Shown: in pieces, positions 24,850 to 37,021 of the stretch
Numbering within the stretch: position 1 is the first letter of the stretch
Layout: each line of letters begins with the position of its first letter
Source of the DNA: Thamnidium elegans
Lineage: Eukaryota > Mucoromycota > Mucoromycetes > Mucorales > Mucoraceae
Reading direction: 5' to 3'
Assembly: GCA_025201345.1 (NCBI GenBank)
Contig: JAIXMG010000003.1
Coordinates: 1,550,001-1,614,000, forward strand
DNA length: 64,000 nt
The notes under the pieces: model-generated
Database searches by the model: none
What the model was told of the DNA's origin: nothing
What the model saw: the letters and a program-made list of their open reading frames with translations, nothing else
Position numbers and translations under genes: made by a program

Positions 24850-26768
24850 ATACTATGTATTTTTTTTCTTGTAATAAAGTTTTTTTATTATTATTTATTT
24901 AAACCAATAATGTTTTAGGTTCAAATTTGGATGTTAGTTTTTTTTTTTAGTTTTTTTTAATGCAGTGATCGGTGAAATTCCAAGTAATTTGTACGTGCTT
25001 TGCATATATACTATAAAGAAGTCATATAGTATAGTAAGTTAAAGTTGACAAGACAATGTATAAAAAGTTGAGAATGTAAGAACTTTGATTTAGTGAAACC
25101 GTACAAAAAAATACATCACTTTTTTTTGTCTCTTAAAGGAAATTTTATAAACTTAATGTTTCAAATACTTTTTTTTTTTATTCTTCTTGAGCAAATAGTC
25201 TAAACGTAAGCAACCTCTTTTTTTTTTTAAAAAAAAAAAAAGGGCATGGTTTACAAGTATTTTTTTAAAAGTTTTCTTTATCTTCAATATGCACTTTTTT
25301 TTTTCTTGTGTAATAATAGATCTTTAAAATCGGAACGGTAGTAGACAAGCCTGGCTTTTAAAAAGAAACCAGATTAAATTCAACTGATATGAACAAAAGC
25401 CTATTGATATAAGGTTAACATTCTCTGCCCTAGCAAGACCCAGTAGGTATCAGTCCCGTTATCTACGCGTCTCACTATATGCTAGTCTTTGATAGTACCA
25501 AAAGTCCTTTTTTTTTTAACTTGCATTGTTTCACTCTCCACGGAATCTTTCCTTTTTTATAGTTAGTGCCCTCTCTCTCCCCCCCCCCCCGCAATCACAA
25601 TCAAAAATACTTTATTAGTCTGTTTGTAAAGCGGCTATTTACGGCTGTTTTATTACACCAGAGAGAAAAAAACTTTCCGTTGCAAAGTACAGAGTTTTTT
25701 TTGACAGTAATTTTCTGATTGGACAGTTAACCAAGGTTACTAATTTATATCGAGGATGTTTATCTCAAAACGGCAAAAAAGAAACTTGTCTTTTTTGCAG
25801 TAAAAAAATATATTCTATATGTTAGTATGAAGAGAAAATAATATGGCGTTTCCCAATGTAGTTGAGCCCAATCCCCCTTCATTTGAGAGTGGTAATATCA
25901 TATGTCAAAAGATAGGCAATTATTTCATGTTACACACTCTTTTTTTTATTAAGAAAAACCTGGGGAATAAATGCATCGTGTTTCTTGGTCATAGCGAATG
26001 ACAACGATTCTTTTTAATTGCTATTCAGGAACTTGTCCTATTATTGTTTTTGAGCGCCCATTTCATTTTACGGGTCAATTGCATGATAAATGTTTTAATG
26101 TTGAGGAACGATTTTCGTACCTGAGCGCTTTTTTTTTTGTTTCGGTTCATGTTATATGGCTACATTTTGAAGTTACTTTTTTTATATACTAGTTTGTATA
26201 GGTCATATATACCAAAAGGAATCTTTTTTATATCATGGTACCTATAATTAAAACTAGGGCGCTATATACCGTTTAAAAAGTAAACTTTAGAGATTATCGC
26301 AGTGATACAAAAATAACCGGATTTATTTTTATACGAGTAAAGTAGGTCCTAGCTGTAGACAATGTATGTAAAATGAAAGAAGTACGGTGACTGCAAAATA
26401 TTAAATTGAAGCGAGGGACATTTTTTGTTTTTTTTTTGTCAATCTTTTTAATTTAAAATATTATCATCAATAGCGTAATGATGTTCTTTAAATAAAAAAT
26501 ACCAAGTTTAAAGAGGATTTCATCATCCAAAAAAATATTAAAAGCTTTTAAAAAATAAAAGTTAAACAGGCGGTTGGCAAAAATGTCACACTGTTTTCTT
26601 TTGAACTTTCTTGCGTGAAACAAGTGTAGAACAACAAGTATACATAAAAATGATTGAATAGGTCAAAAACTATTTAATTAGTCTACTTAAGCCATATTTA
26701 TTCTGTCTATCTTTTTTTTCTTCTTTAGAATAGATAAATCATCTTTCTTCCTCTTTTCCGTTAAATAC
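24850..26768. other. Intergenic region without a supported gene
   Basis: This 1.9-kb AT-rich sequence has a T-run/A-run block at about 25218-25241 and a C-run near 25577. Short frames here show no homology that I recognise. Confidence 0.45.
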
Positions 26769-27233
26769 ATGCCAGCAGTATGTATTTTTTTTTTTCATGT
26801 ATACTTTTTAAGGACCTTATATCTTATATCCGCATTTTTTTTTTAGCATTTTTGTTTTCTTTATATCCGTACGAAAGAATATGGTTCTTCCTAAAGCAAC
26901 CGCTGGACATAGGCTAACTAACACAAGGCCCTGAGATTCGCTAAATTATTATGAGATACTTTTTTTCAGTTCTTGTTCTCCAGAAAGTTTCTTCATTTTC
27001 TTATCCTCGCACCTACTCTAGTCTAGAAAATGAACTTGAAGAGATAATCCAAGGCTTTTCTGTTATTGAAGTAAGTCACTGTTTTTGTAATTTACTGAAA
27101 TGCAGGTTACTTATCTTTTTTTTTTAAAAAAAAAAATTAGGACATGCTAATCGACATAGAAGATGCTTACAGAGATTATAGCGCCGGCACCTCCAAACAA
27201 AATGAACAAAATTTTAAAAGGAAAAAAAGGTAG
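26769..27233 (+). CDS. Predicted small four-exon gene, function unknown
   Basis: Four short exons join in one frame: 26769-26777 (ATG CCA GCA, donor GTATGT), 26847-26868 (donor GTACGA), 26970-27070 (donor GTAAGT) and 27141-27233, which ends in TAG. The result is about 74 residues. The last two exons are the firmest: LENELEEIIQGFSVIEDM spans a canonical GTAAGT..TTAG intron, and the protein ends in a basic tail, KRKKR. The acidic, heptad-like helix suggests a small coiled-coil subunit of a complex. There is weak likeness to Dam1-type DASH kinetochore subunits, but not enough to name it. The first two exons are guesses; splicing exon 1 straight to AAAGTTTC at 26984 would also keep the frame. Confidence 0.4.
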
Positions 27234-28300
27234 TACATTTGATGTGGATGAATAAACAGAACACGTCTTTGTTTTTATATACATACATATAACCTAAACC
27301 TTAATCACTTCTATATGACAACTTGAGTTTTTCTACACCCTGTGTTTTACTATTACTTGATACCCTTCAGATATCAATATATTATCTTGACTCTCTATCT
27401 AACTTCACAAGCATTAATCTCCGTGACTACAGTCATTACTGTTATTGTCATTAATATCCAAGAAACAATAAATAACATTTAATTATATATAGAAAACTCC
27501 CGTCTTTAGTTCATCTTTTTAAAGAACATTACTGTCCCTTATATATATACTTTTATTCATTGCTCCGCGGGCGTAAATTAGAATCATAGTTAATGAATAA
27601 ACTGAATTGAAAATAAAAATAAAAAGGTAGTATCGAAAACGTCCTTCCTGATCATAACTAAGGTAGTAAAAATAAAGATGTGAGCTGAAGTATTATTCCT
27701 CCAACAATATTCAACGTTTCGAAATTTTAGAGAGGTGATTGCGTCCTCGACATAGACAGTAGGCCATAAAAATTCATTTATAATATGTTCCCTTTACTCT
27801 TGTTTTCAAGAGATGTTTTTAATAAAATATCGATTTCAACTTTATTTTGCGTACATCAAATCATTTCAAAAGTGGAAAAAATTCTTAAATATACTTGATA
27901 ATTATTATGTCTTATGATCTAAAACAGTGAAAAAATATCAAACAATCTTAATCATAATAAAAAAATGCATTTTGTTCAGTTATAAGATGGCTTTGCCCAG
28001 CTTTGCAATATGTTAAAGAACTGGGTAACATGGTATTAAAAAGCATTCTTCTGCCATTGGGAATGTCACAAACTTAAGTGATGACGCAATAAAGTTTGAG
28101 GTCCGTTTGGAAAATTTTTCTCATCTTTTTATGGGATTCACATAAAAGAGTAAGAAAAAAATCGAGGCTTGGCGAAGGCTTGGGTCGTAATCTTCTTGCT
28201 TTTCCTCTTTAGAAGCAACTCCGGCAAAACTAACAATAAAGCGAAAGTAGCATAAAGCATAATATTTACCCCTTATATATAAAAAAAGAGAAGCATTCGA
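27234..28300. other. Intergenic region upstream of the Myb/C2H2 gene
   Basis: This is 1.1 kb of AT-rich sequence. I see no gene and no clear motif. Confidence 0.45.
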
Positions 28301-29824
28301 ATGGCCCGTGTACATCTTTTTACTTCGTCCACTCAACCTTATAATTATAAAAATGGACCCGAGAATAATATTGCTCAAGAGCCCTTGTTATTATCTGAAG
28401 ATATCATTGATAACACTACTATTGCTGAACAACCTTTAGATATCGGAACATCTTGCTTTATCTCCCCTTCTTCACCTTCATTATCTTCAACTGCTTTAAC
28501 AGCTGCGTTATTACAAAATGCAAGCGGAAATAATGATGCTGTAGGTTCAATTGCACTACCAAAACCAGGTATGGAGTTAAAACGCACTCTTCTTCTTCTT
28601 TTCTTTTTTCTTTTTTTTACATATACATATAATATAGCATAAATATTGACGTGTATTTATTGGCAATAGAAATATTTCGTAATATCCAACAACAACCACA
28701 ACCACAAAGTTCTGATCTGTCATCATCATTAGATGCTGAACCAAAAGAAGATGTTATGGACCAAGCAGCAGCAGCAACAGCACTTCAATTATTAGGTTTA
28801 TCTTCACAAAACGGCGAAACAAAATCAAAAGAAAGGGAAAGCGAATTGGTGGATAATGTCATGTTGATAGGTAATTATCCTGGTTTAGGAGCAAGTTTAG
28901 AAGATATCGATTTAAATAGTGAAGATATGATGCAAGATTATAAGCGTGGTACTTGGACCAGAGAAGAAGACGAATTATTATTGTCTGGTATTAAAAGGTA
29001 TGGATATGGTAGATGGAAAGAAATAGCTACGTCCATTCCAGGTAGAAAAGGGAAACAGTTAAAACAAAGGTGGGATAATACCTTGGCTTCAAAATATGTT
29101 GATCAGGAGTGGTTAAGAAATAAAATTAAAAATGATGAAGAAGAAGCCGCCGCTGCCGCTGTCGCTGTTGCTACAGCTAATCCAGTCCCGGTTCCTGTCG
29201 CTACACCCGTTACATCACCTACACCTACTACTTCAATAGATACAACAGATAAAACAAGTGATGATAAAACATTGAAGTTTTTAGAAGCAACTGATTGGAA
29301 CGATATTGCGTTAAAGATAACTGAAAAGGCAAGAGAAGGAGATCAGCATGCAATTGAAGCTATTTTATCACAAGCTCTATTAAGTACTGTAGCTCATAAC
29401 CCTACTACGACTTCTACTGATACTCCTCCTCCTCATCATGAGACCGTCGTGATTCATCAAGATACTACTACTACAAATCCAAGTACACCAACAACAAATG
29501 AAAATAATGACTTGAGTTTAAACTTTACAAGGTCACCTATCGATCCCAATAACCCACCACCTATTAATTTTGCTGATGCCGCGGCTTTAGCTCTTTATGC
29601 ACAACAACTCTCGCATGGAAATAGTAATGCTAGTTCAAGTACAAGTCAGACCAACACTCTAGCTACTTCTTCACTTTCAAATCATTCCTATTTTCTTTCT
29701 AACCCGTTTGCATCTAATACAAATAACGATAATAATAATGCGTTATCTGCAGCTGCAGCTGCAGCAGTGGCCGCGGTAGCGCATCAAGCTCAGCAACAGC
29801 AACAGCAGCAGCAACAGCAGCAGC

Positions 29825-29880
<56 letters not shown>

Positions 29881-30385
29881 AATGAACCAAGCTATTCATC
29901 TGTTTCATCTCCTTCTTCATCTACACAGACTGTAGGACAAAAGCGTCGTAGATCAGATCCAGCATTAGCGGACACACAAAGTGCGGCAATGACAATTTAT
30001 GCATCGGCTACACCAATCACTACAACCATTAATAATCAAACTCAAACTGTATATCCGTGCCTGTTTCCAAACTGCGGAAAGACGTTTGCTCGATTGTATA
30101 ATTTAAAGAGTCATTCTAGGACACATACAGATGATCGACCGTTTGTTTGCCATGCTTGTTCAGCTGCGTTTAGTAGAAATCATGATTTAAAAAGGCATTC
30201 CAAGATTCATGGAGGTGATAAACCGTACAGATGTGAAGGATGTAAAAAGAGTTTTTCGAGGTAAATTAAATTGTGTGCGCGTGTACAATGAATAATTATT
30301 TGTACTAATATCGTTTAATAGGTTGGATGCTTTGAAAAGGCATAAAAGTAATCAAAGAAATAAGCAAGGTTGTACAGAAGATTAA
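28301..30385 (+). CDS. Transcription factor with Myb/SANT domain, long polyQ tract and C2H2 zinc fingers
   Basis: Three exons are read: 28301-28568, 28670-30260 and 30322-30385. In exon 2 a single Myb/SANT repeat (GTWTREEDELLLSGIKRYG, then GRWKEIATSIPGRKGKQLKQRW) has the three spaced Trp residues typical of Myb repeats. An Ala/Pro/Thr-rich linker and a glutamine tract of more than 30 residues (29791-29880, mixed CAG/CAA turning into pure CAA) follow. The C-terminus has two standard C2H2 fingers (CX4CX12HX3H and CX2CX12HX3H) and a third whose last ligand is displaced after the exon 3 junction (CX2CX12H, then no H at +4). Combining a Myb repeat with C2H2 fingers is uncommon. It is presumably a nuclear DNA-binding regulator; the target is unknown. 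The intron 2 junction (TCGAG|GTAAAT..ATAG|G) restores the Arg-Leu of the third finger. Confidence 0.85.
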
Positions 30386-30617
30386 ATCACAAAAAAAAAA
30401 AAATATATATTCATACATTTGTCAAGTCCATACCTTTTTTTTTTTATTTCTCTCTCACACACACGCACACACGATTTTAACTTGACTTATTTATTCTTAT
30501 CACTATATCCCCCCCTTCACACAACATTATTCGCCATTGTATAATTTCCATTCATAAATTTGTTTAGCTCAAGTATATATATTATATAAAAAAGATGTTT
30601 TTTTTTCTTCTTTTTTT

Positions 30618-33477
30618 TTATGCCAAATAATGATATGCGCGTCTAAAAAAATTCAAGTTAGTAAAAAAAAAAAAGACAAGGTTAAATTATCGTTTCTTAC
30701 CTATCTTCTGCACTTCTTTCCAAATATTCACGGTCAATTAAAGCTTCAATTCGTTTCTTAATCATGACAGGACTAGGCATAAACCTTGAGCTTAACTGCT
30801 TTGTTACTTCAGCAATTAACAAATTATGCTCCATCTTCTTTCGATCCTTCATAATACGTACAACCGACGCTTCAATTTGATGCTTACGTTCCTCATCTAC
30901 TTTATCTTGGGTATTCTTTCTTTCACCATCCGTTTCTACTTTAGATGCCAATGCTTGAATCTTGATACGTGTCATATTAGATGTAAAATCATTGTTAAAA
31001 CTGAATTTATCGTCAGGTAAAATCTCACGTCCCTTAGTTGATTTGACAAGTACCTTATATTTAGCGCAGGCTAAAGATTGTAAGGTACGTTTTAAATCTT
31101 GGTCGGCTATTTGAGTCATCTTTTTAATATCTTCCCAAGATAACGTGTTTTCGGTGTTAAAGAGTAATAAGACAACCATGGCGTACGTAGATACGTTTAA
31201 TAGATGTTTACTCTTTTTAAAATGAGCACGGACATCACCGGATCCCATTTGTGGCTGCCATGTTAGTCTACGGCCGTTATGTCGATCAAAGTAGAAACTT
31301 TCAAAGGCTTTGCAGGCTTGTGTGACAGTAGGTGGCATAATACATTTAGGTGAAGCAGATAAATTCATGGGCCAGAAAGTTGAAGTTAATACGGTAACTG
31401 ATACATCAAATGGAGGTACACCGTCTACAGGTAGAGACTTTTCAAGGTAATCTTTAAAGTAACCATTCATTTCACTTGACAATCTCATATCAGTAAACAT
31501 GCCTTCCAATTTGTTGGTAAATTGATAACCACATTCTCTCTACGCAAAATAAATAAACGTTTTAATATATTTGTTGTGATTTAAAGCGTCGTGGACTAAC
31601 CTTTAATTTAGAAAGCATGCTTCTTTCAGCATCATCCGATACACTTCGATTAAATAATAAACGCTTGGCTAAATGTTGTTTATAGTAACGTTCAAATACA
31701 TCCTTATCTTGTAAAAATCTAAATAACATGATTGTCTTATCCAGTACATCATCAATTTCATCATCTGATTTCTACAATTAACTTGCAAGTTTAGTCTTTT
31801 TGTATGTGCGTAATACATGTTATGAATGTACAACTTACACCCTTGAGTCCCTTTTTTAAATTTTCATCAATAAACAATGATATAAATTCGGCTGATTTTT
31901 GATTTTCATTAATGAACTTTTCAAATGCTTCGTTAAAAGCAGTTTGAAATGATTTATCCTTAGCAGCAGCTAGGTCCAAAATTTTATCAAATTTATCTTG
32001 TAAGGCCAATACTTCCAATACCCAACGAATAGCTATATTTCCTGAACCCTTTTCTAGAGCGGGTGATTTTGATTTCAGGTCAGAATTGATTTGTTGATTC
32101 ACTTGAGCACCCAACGAAAGGATATAATCACTGATAAAAGCCTTCATTTCGTTCAGACCTGCTGGTACGCGTGCAAATAAACTATACATTCGTGATAAAT
32201 CTAATAGTATTTCAGTATACTTGCAACTAAAAACACACGTGCACACACACACACACTCTCTCTCTCTCTCTCTTTCTTTTATATATTTTTACCTCCGTAT
32301 TTATCAGCTGTCAACATACTCTCTAATCCAGAATTTTTCATCTATAATCATTTTGCTTAGAAAAGAATTGTTTTTTTGAATGTGTAAATTCCAGTTTTTT
32401 TTACCTCCATCAATGTTTTAAGATTATTGGCAATGAGTTGAGTTTCAACAATTGTTCTTATCTTTACTTCTGTCGACATTGATAAGCAGTGTACAGTTCT
32501 TTCATATTCTTCTTCTAACCTTTTCTCTACCTATTTTAATTCGTATCAGTCAATAATCCCTTTCTTTTTTTTTTCTTTTTTTTTGCATTATTTTTTACTT
32601 TTCGCATAAATTCAGGTGCATCATAGGAGGAAACTAATTTTTGACTTTCAATTTGATAGAATGAAGTGCTGGTTTCTAAATATTCGGCTTCAAAATCGAC
32701 TGCGTAAACTGTGTTATTTGTTACTGGATCGTTAAGTTCTACCAACATTGCTACAGCTGCTTGAATAGAACTATGATCAATGACATCGCCATTACGTTCC
32801 AATTGAATTTGTGTCAACATGGCTGAAATAAGTTGCTTTTGTATAGGATACTTTTCTGATCGAATCACTTTATCGCGAAATAACCCTAAACCCATGTCAT
32901 AAACACTAGGTAAATTATATTTGGGTAATCTGTCATTCTATTTTAACATTAAAAAAAAAGCTCCTATATTTATTTCTCCTTTTTCTTCTTCTTTTTTTGT
33001 TGTTGTTGTAGCTTACCAAATAATATAATACTTGTAGAATCAAGTTGATAGCTGTAGTAAAGTCATCCCATACTTTTTTCACTGTCTTGAGAAAAGCAGA
33101 ACCTGCATCGGCTGTACTACTTGATTCTGAGGAGGAATTAATAAACGCAGGTACAATTACTTTTTCGGCAGTAGTTTCCAAGTATTGAGCAATTTCTCTT
33201 TCGACATCGTGATAGAGTCGTTCACCAAATTGTCGAATGGTTAGTTTATATGCTGTGCGGTACAGTAATTCATATGACAACTCTCTAGCTTGTTGTTGAA
33301 AAATTACCGTAATGGCACCACTGATAACATCAAAGCCTTCTTCATATTCTTGTGTGTTGTCAATGGGCTACTTTTTATGATAAGTTTTTTCTCTTTTCTC
33401 ACTGTATTCTCTTTTTTTTTTATGTGTTTACTTACTATACGTTTTACAGGCCTAATTTTACCCTTTTTGAAAGACAT
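30618..33477 (-). CDS. CUL3: Cullin-3-type ubiquitin ligase scaffold
   Basis: This is a multi-exon minus-strand gene, about ten exons, starting at ATG 33477 ([10 protein letters not shown]) and ending in a tiny final exon 30618-30642. The last long exon (31509-30701) carries the cullin homology domain ([38 protein letters not shown]), then the C-terminal winged helix with [13 protein letters not shown], where the conserved Lys is the Nedd8 site. The N-terminal repeats ([20 protein letters not shown]) match Cul3 better than Cul1. CUL3 binds BTB-domain adaptors and RBX1 to ubiquitinate substrates. A naive reading stops at EDR; splicing GTAAGA..TTTAG (branch-like ACTAAC before it) adds a final peptide ending in YHYLA, the expected cullin terminus. 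Its promoter is shared with the NDUFAF8-like gene. Confidence 0.92.
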
Positions 33478-33650
33478 TGTTTAATAAAGGTAAAGAGAGA
33501 AAGAGAGAAAGAGAGAAAGAGAGAAAAAAAAAAGAGGGTTTACTTTGAAGCAGGAAACACGTGACTATATAAGGCTCCGACATTAAAAAGAACACACACA
33601 CCCAGGGGGCAGAATTAGACCTTTTCTCACTAAAAAAAAAGATTCTAAAA
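33478..33650. promoter_or_regulatory. Short shared promoter, CUL3 / NDUFAF8-like gene
   Basis: Only 173 bp separate the two divergent ATGs. The spacer contains a GAGAAA-type purine repeat (about 33494-33535) and a CACGTG palindrome (33557-33562), an E-box that a bHLH factor could bind. Function is inferred from position. Confidence 0.45.
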
Positions 33651-33894
33651 ATGAAGCAATCGAAAGGAATTACAGTATTGGCAAAAGGAGTTGCTTCTTG
33701 TCCTGCTCAAGCAACAGCTTATGGGCAATGTATTGCTGCTAGTTATAAAGATGTTCAAAAAGATATGTGTAAAAAAGAATTTGATGCATTCAAATCTTGT
33801 GTTCAACAAGTGGTAAGTTTTTTTTTTTTTTTTTTTGCGTGTTTTTCTTTTTGCCTAATAAGTTTTTTTTTTATAGTTGAAGAAAAAGTGGTAG
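33651..33894 (+). CDS. NDUFAF8-like CHCH protein (complex I assembly factor)
   Basis: Two exons (33651-33812 and 33877-33894) give a 59-residue protein. It has a twin-Cys arrangement: one Cys near residue 17, then AYGQCIAASYKDVQKDMCKKEFDAFKSC split into two CX9C-like pairs, ending LKKKW. The AYG-C-AS...KD-C--EF-A--SC pattern resembles human NDUFAF8 (C17orf89), which stabilises NDUFAF5 during complex I assembly. Such proteins are imported into mitochondria by the Mia40 disulfide relay. If the assignment holds, the organism has a proton-pumping complex I, as expected for this group. Confidence 0.7.
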
Positions 33895-34477
33895 TTGATT
33901 TATAAATAAAGTGGGGGTTTTTTTGTACGACTATTGGAAGTTTAATGGACCAAGTGTTAAGTTATGCGCTGTCATCGGGAATAGGCACTAAAAAATGTCG
34001 TCATTTTTTTTTTTTTTTAGAATGTATATGTATAACACCACACGAGGAAGAGGAAAAAAGGAAAATAGCTTTTTTTAAAAAAAAAATCATGTCTTTTTTA
34101 TTAGCATACGTATCTTGTAAACAAGTCTATTTTATGGGGAACGATGTAAATACAGATATACAAAAAGAGGAAAAAAAGGGAATATGGCAAAAATAGAATT
34201 AAAATCACATCATGAACGTGTTTTTATTTCACCTCGTTTCTACTTTACAAATTCAACTATCATGTCACAACTTTAAAGATAGGAAAACCACGTCATGTGG
34301 CAAGTGTTTTTATTTAAGTTTCTTGACGTTTAATGTTATTGGTTCATAAAAGAAAAAGCATAAAAATAATAAAGCTGCGGTTGGAACCCAACCTTTTTGT
34401 TATATATAGCCTCGTGATTTTTTCCCCCCTTCCCCTTTCTTCTTCTTGTTTTATTTTTATTTAGAAAAACTAGAATT
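33895..34477. other. Intergenic region
   Basis: This 583-bp spacer lies between the NDUFAF8-like gene and the RRM gene. It contains a T/A block near 34073-34086. No supported gene. Confidence 0.45.
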
Positions 34478-36131
34478 ATGTCCACTATTACAACCGTACT
34501 TACTGAAAAGCCTTTGGAGCACAAAGTAAGTTTTTTTCTTTTTTTTTTTAAAAAAAAAAGAGATGCTCATCATCTCCGTCATTTTTTTTGTAGGTCTTTG
34601 TTGGTAACTTATCTTTCAAGACTTCCAAAGAAACTTTAACTGCATTTGCTGAAGAGTCTGGTAAAGTGTAAGTATATAAAAATATTTAATAACCCGATTT
34701 TTTCTATTAACACTGTGTATTTAGTTTGGAAACTACAATTATTACTAGAGGTACTAGATCATTAGGTTATGGTTTCATTAAATTTGAAACCGAGAAAGAA
34801 GCTCAAAAAGCATCTCAAGACTTGAATAAGCAATCTTTGGATGGTCGTGAGATTAATGTTGAAGTAGCTCGTCCTAAAGCTGAAGGTGAAGTACGTAAAA
34901 CACGTAAATCTAAACGTACCCGTAACAAGTCCAATGTAAGTAGTACTACCTTTGTGGTTGGGGAGAAAAATCCCCCCCCCCCCTCTTTTTTTTTTTTTTT
35001 TTTTTTTTACGTTGGTGTGGGGTCTTAATATATATAATTTATTTTTAGAATGAAGAAACTGTCGTCGTAAAAGAAGAACCAAAGAAAAAGGTACAGGTCG
35101 CTACTCCTTCTACTACATCCTCCGAAAGTGATCAAACTGAAACTGCTGCTGCTCGTCGCAAGAAGAACAAGAAGAACAAGAAGCGTCAAAACAAAAAGAC
35201 TGAAAAGGCTGCTCGTATTACTGAACCTTCCAAGACCACTCTCTTTGTTGCCAATTTACCTTATGCTACTACTGATGAGGATTTGACAAATATATTTTCT
35301 CAATACAAGTTGGCTTCTGCTCATGTAGCACGTATGAAGAATGGTAGATCCAAGGGCTACGGATTTGTTGAGTTTACTAATGAAGATGATCAAGTAAAGG
35401 CCTTGGACTCAGTAAAGGATGTTATCTTGGATGGTCGCGCTATTTACTTGAAGATTGCACTTTCAGAACAAGTTGGTGGACAGGTAAAGGATGAGGAAAA
35501 GGTAAAGGCTGTTACTCGCGAAGTAAAGGAGGACGTTAAAAAGGCAGAACCTGTTGCTAAGAAGGAAGAGTCTGTTACCAAGAATCCTGAACCCGTTGCT
35601 AAGAAAGCTGAACCTACTGTTGCTAAGAAGGAAGAACCCGTTGCCAAGAAGGCTGAACCTGTTGTTGCTAAGAAGGAAGAGCCCGCTGCTTCCAAGAAGG
35701 CTGAACCTGTTGTTGCTAAGAAGGAAGAACCCGCTGCTGCCAAGAAGGTTGAACCCACTATTGTCAAGAAGGAAGAACCTGTCGTTGTTAAAAAGGTTGA
35801 ACCTGTTGTTGCAGAAAAGAAGGTTGAGAATGTCGCCGCTCCCGCTAAAAAGGAAGAAACAAAGCCTGTTGTCACAGAAAAAAAGACCACTACACCTGCT
35901 GTTGTCGCACCTGTTGCCGCCTCTGTCGTACCTGCTGCTGCTGCTGCTGCTGCTGCCGTTGCTAAAAAGGCTGAGCCTGCTGTAACTGCTGCACCTACCA
36001 AGAAAGAAGAAGTCGCTACAAAGAAGGCCGAACCTATCGTTGCAAAGGTAACTGAAGTAAAGAAGACTGAACCTGTTATTTCAGCAGAGTCAAAGGTGGA
36101 GTCTCTTAAAGTCAATGATACCAAAAAATAA
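34478..36131 (+). CDS. RNA-binding protein with two RRM domains and a Lys/Glu/Pro/Ala repeat tail
   Basis: Four exons are read: 34478-34525, 34594-34667, 34725-34935 and 35049-36131. RRM1 is split over the first three exons: RNP2 is VFVGNLSF and RNP1 is GYGFIKFE. A basic KKNKKNKKRQNKK stretch follows (likely nuclear or nucleolar targeting), then RRM2 with TLFVANLPYA and SKGYGFVEF. From about residue 250 the protein is a low-complexity tail of reiterated AEPVVAKKEEP-like units (about 35536-35830), Ala-rich near 35935. Two RRMs plus basic and acidic low-complexity tails recall nucleolin/Nop-type or single-strand nucleic-acid binding proteins, but no specific family is certain. The reverse-strand open frame over the repeat is a compositional shadow. 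Confidence 0.82.
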
Positions 36132-36293
36132 ACAATATCCCCCATCCCCTCGTGTAACAAAAAAAAATATTAAAACACTGTATAAATCAAAATAAAAATT
36201 CTACAATTATGTAAATTAAAAAAAAAAAAAAAAAAGTAGGTATATAATAAGTAATAAGTAATAAGTAGTTGTATTAAAGGGGGAGGGAGGGGA

Positions 36294-36869
36294 TTAAAAG
36301 CGAATAAATTTTCTTCCCTTTCTTTTTTTTGTTTTAGCTAAAGATTGTAACTGTGAACATTCACCATAAATTTGATTGTCAGGTGCACGGTAAGCCGAAG
36401 GGGTAAGTGTTAACCTCAAAGTTTCTTGTGTTTGATCGGTATCACATACAGTACAAAAATGATGACACGTACCAGCTGTTGACCATAAGACCCTATGTGG
36501 GCAAGGAAAACCATTTTTGATTAAATCAAACCAACTTTCACGAGTCATGACTTTCTTCATATATTTTCTTACTTGACTAGAACCATAATATAAAGCTGAA
36601 GTGACTTTATTAGATGTATCTTGATTTTTTCTTTTACGGTCAAGTTCGGTGATTTGATTCTTTGTTATTCGTCGTTCACAACAATAACACATCACCCCAT
36701 CAGGTTTATTTGTTTTTGTTGGAACGTTTGAAAATAGTTCGTATAACGTGGTTACATCATGGGATAGTTTGTTTTTGGGCTTTGAGCGGTGGTTGTGTGG
36801 TAGAGGACAAGTTGAATTTGTACTTTTAATACTTGATGAAATACTGGGTGTATATGTTTTACGAGACAT
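36294..36869 (-). CDS. Unknown Cys/His-rich protein
   Basis: This is a single open frame of 191 residues starting at ATG 36869, with a basic Ser/Thr-rich N-terminus. Metal-binding-like pairs are visible: CYCC (about residue 62), FPCPH (about 121), and CHHFCTVC (about 134-141), with a further Cys near residue 170. The C-terminus is very basic (KTKKRKGRKF). I do not recognise a family; a zinc-binding nuclear protein is plausible. It sits between the RRM gene, which converges on it, and the eIF4E-like gene on the same strand. No introns are needed. Confidence 0.6.
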   Translation of the reverse strand: MSRKTYTPSISSSIKSTNSTCPLPHNHRSKPKNKLSHDVTTLYELFSNVPTKTNKPDGVMCYCCERRITKNQITELDRKRKNQDTSNKVTSALYYGSSQVRKYMKKVMTRESWFDLIKNGFPCPHRVLWSTAGTCHHFCTVCDTDQTQETLRLTLTPSAYRAPDNQIYGECSQLQSLAKTKKRKGRKFIRF

Positions 36870-37021
36870 TTTTAAAATAAATAAATAAAAAAGAAGAAAA
36901 CAAAAAATTTTATATAAATGTGATTTTCTTTATACAATATAACTACAGAAGAAAGAAATTTATTTTTAACCACGTCGATTCTATTTACACAATAAGGTTT
37001 TCAAGGGGGAAAGGGAATATT

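Noticed and set aside
29714..29920. Reverse ORF rich in Val
   Set aside because: It is the complement of the CAA/CAG polyglutamine tract.
35444..36160. Long reverse-strand open frame (238 aa) over the RRM gene tail
   Set aside because: It is the complement of the repetitive K/E/P/A coding sequence. It is Ser/Ala/Thr/Phe low complexity with no motif, while the forward strand has RRM domains and splice sites.
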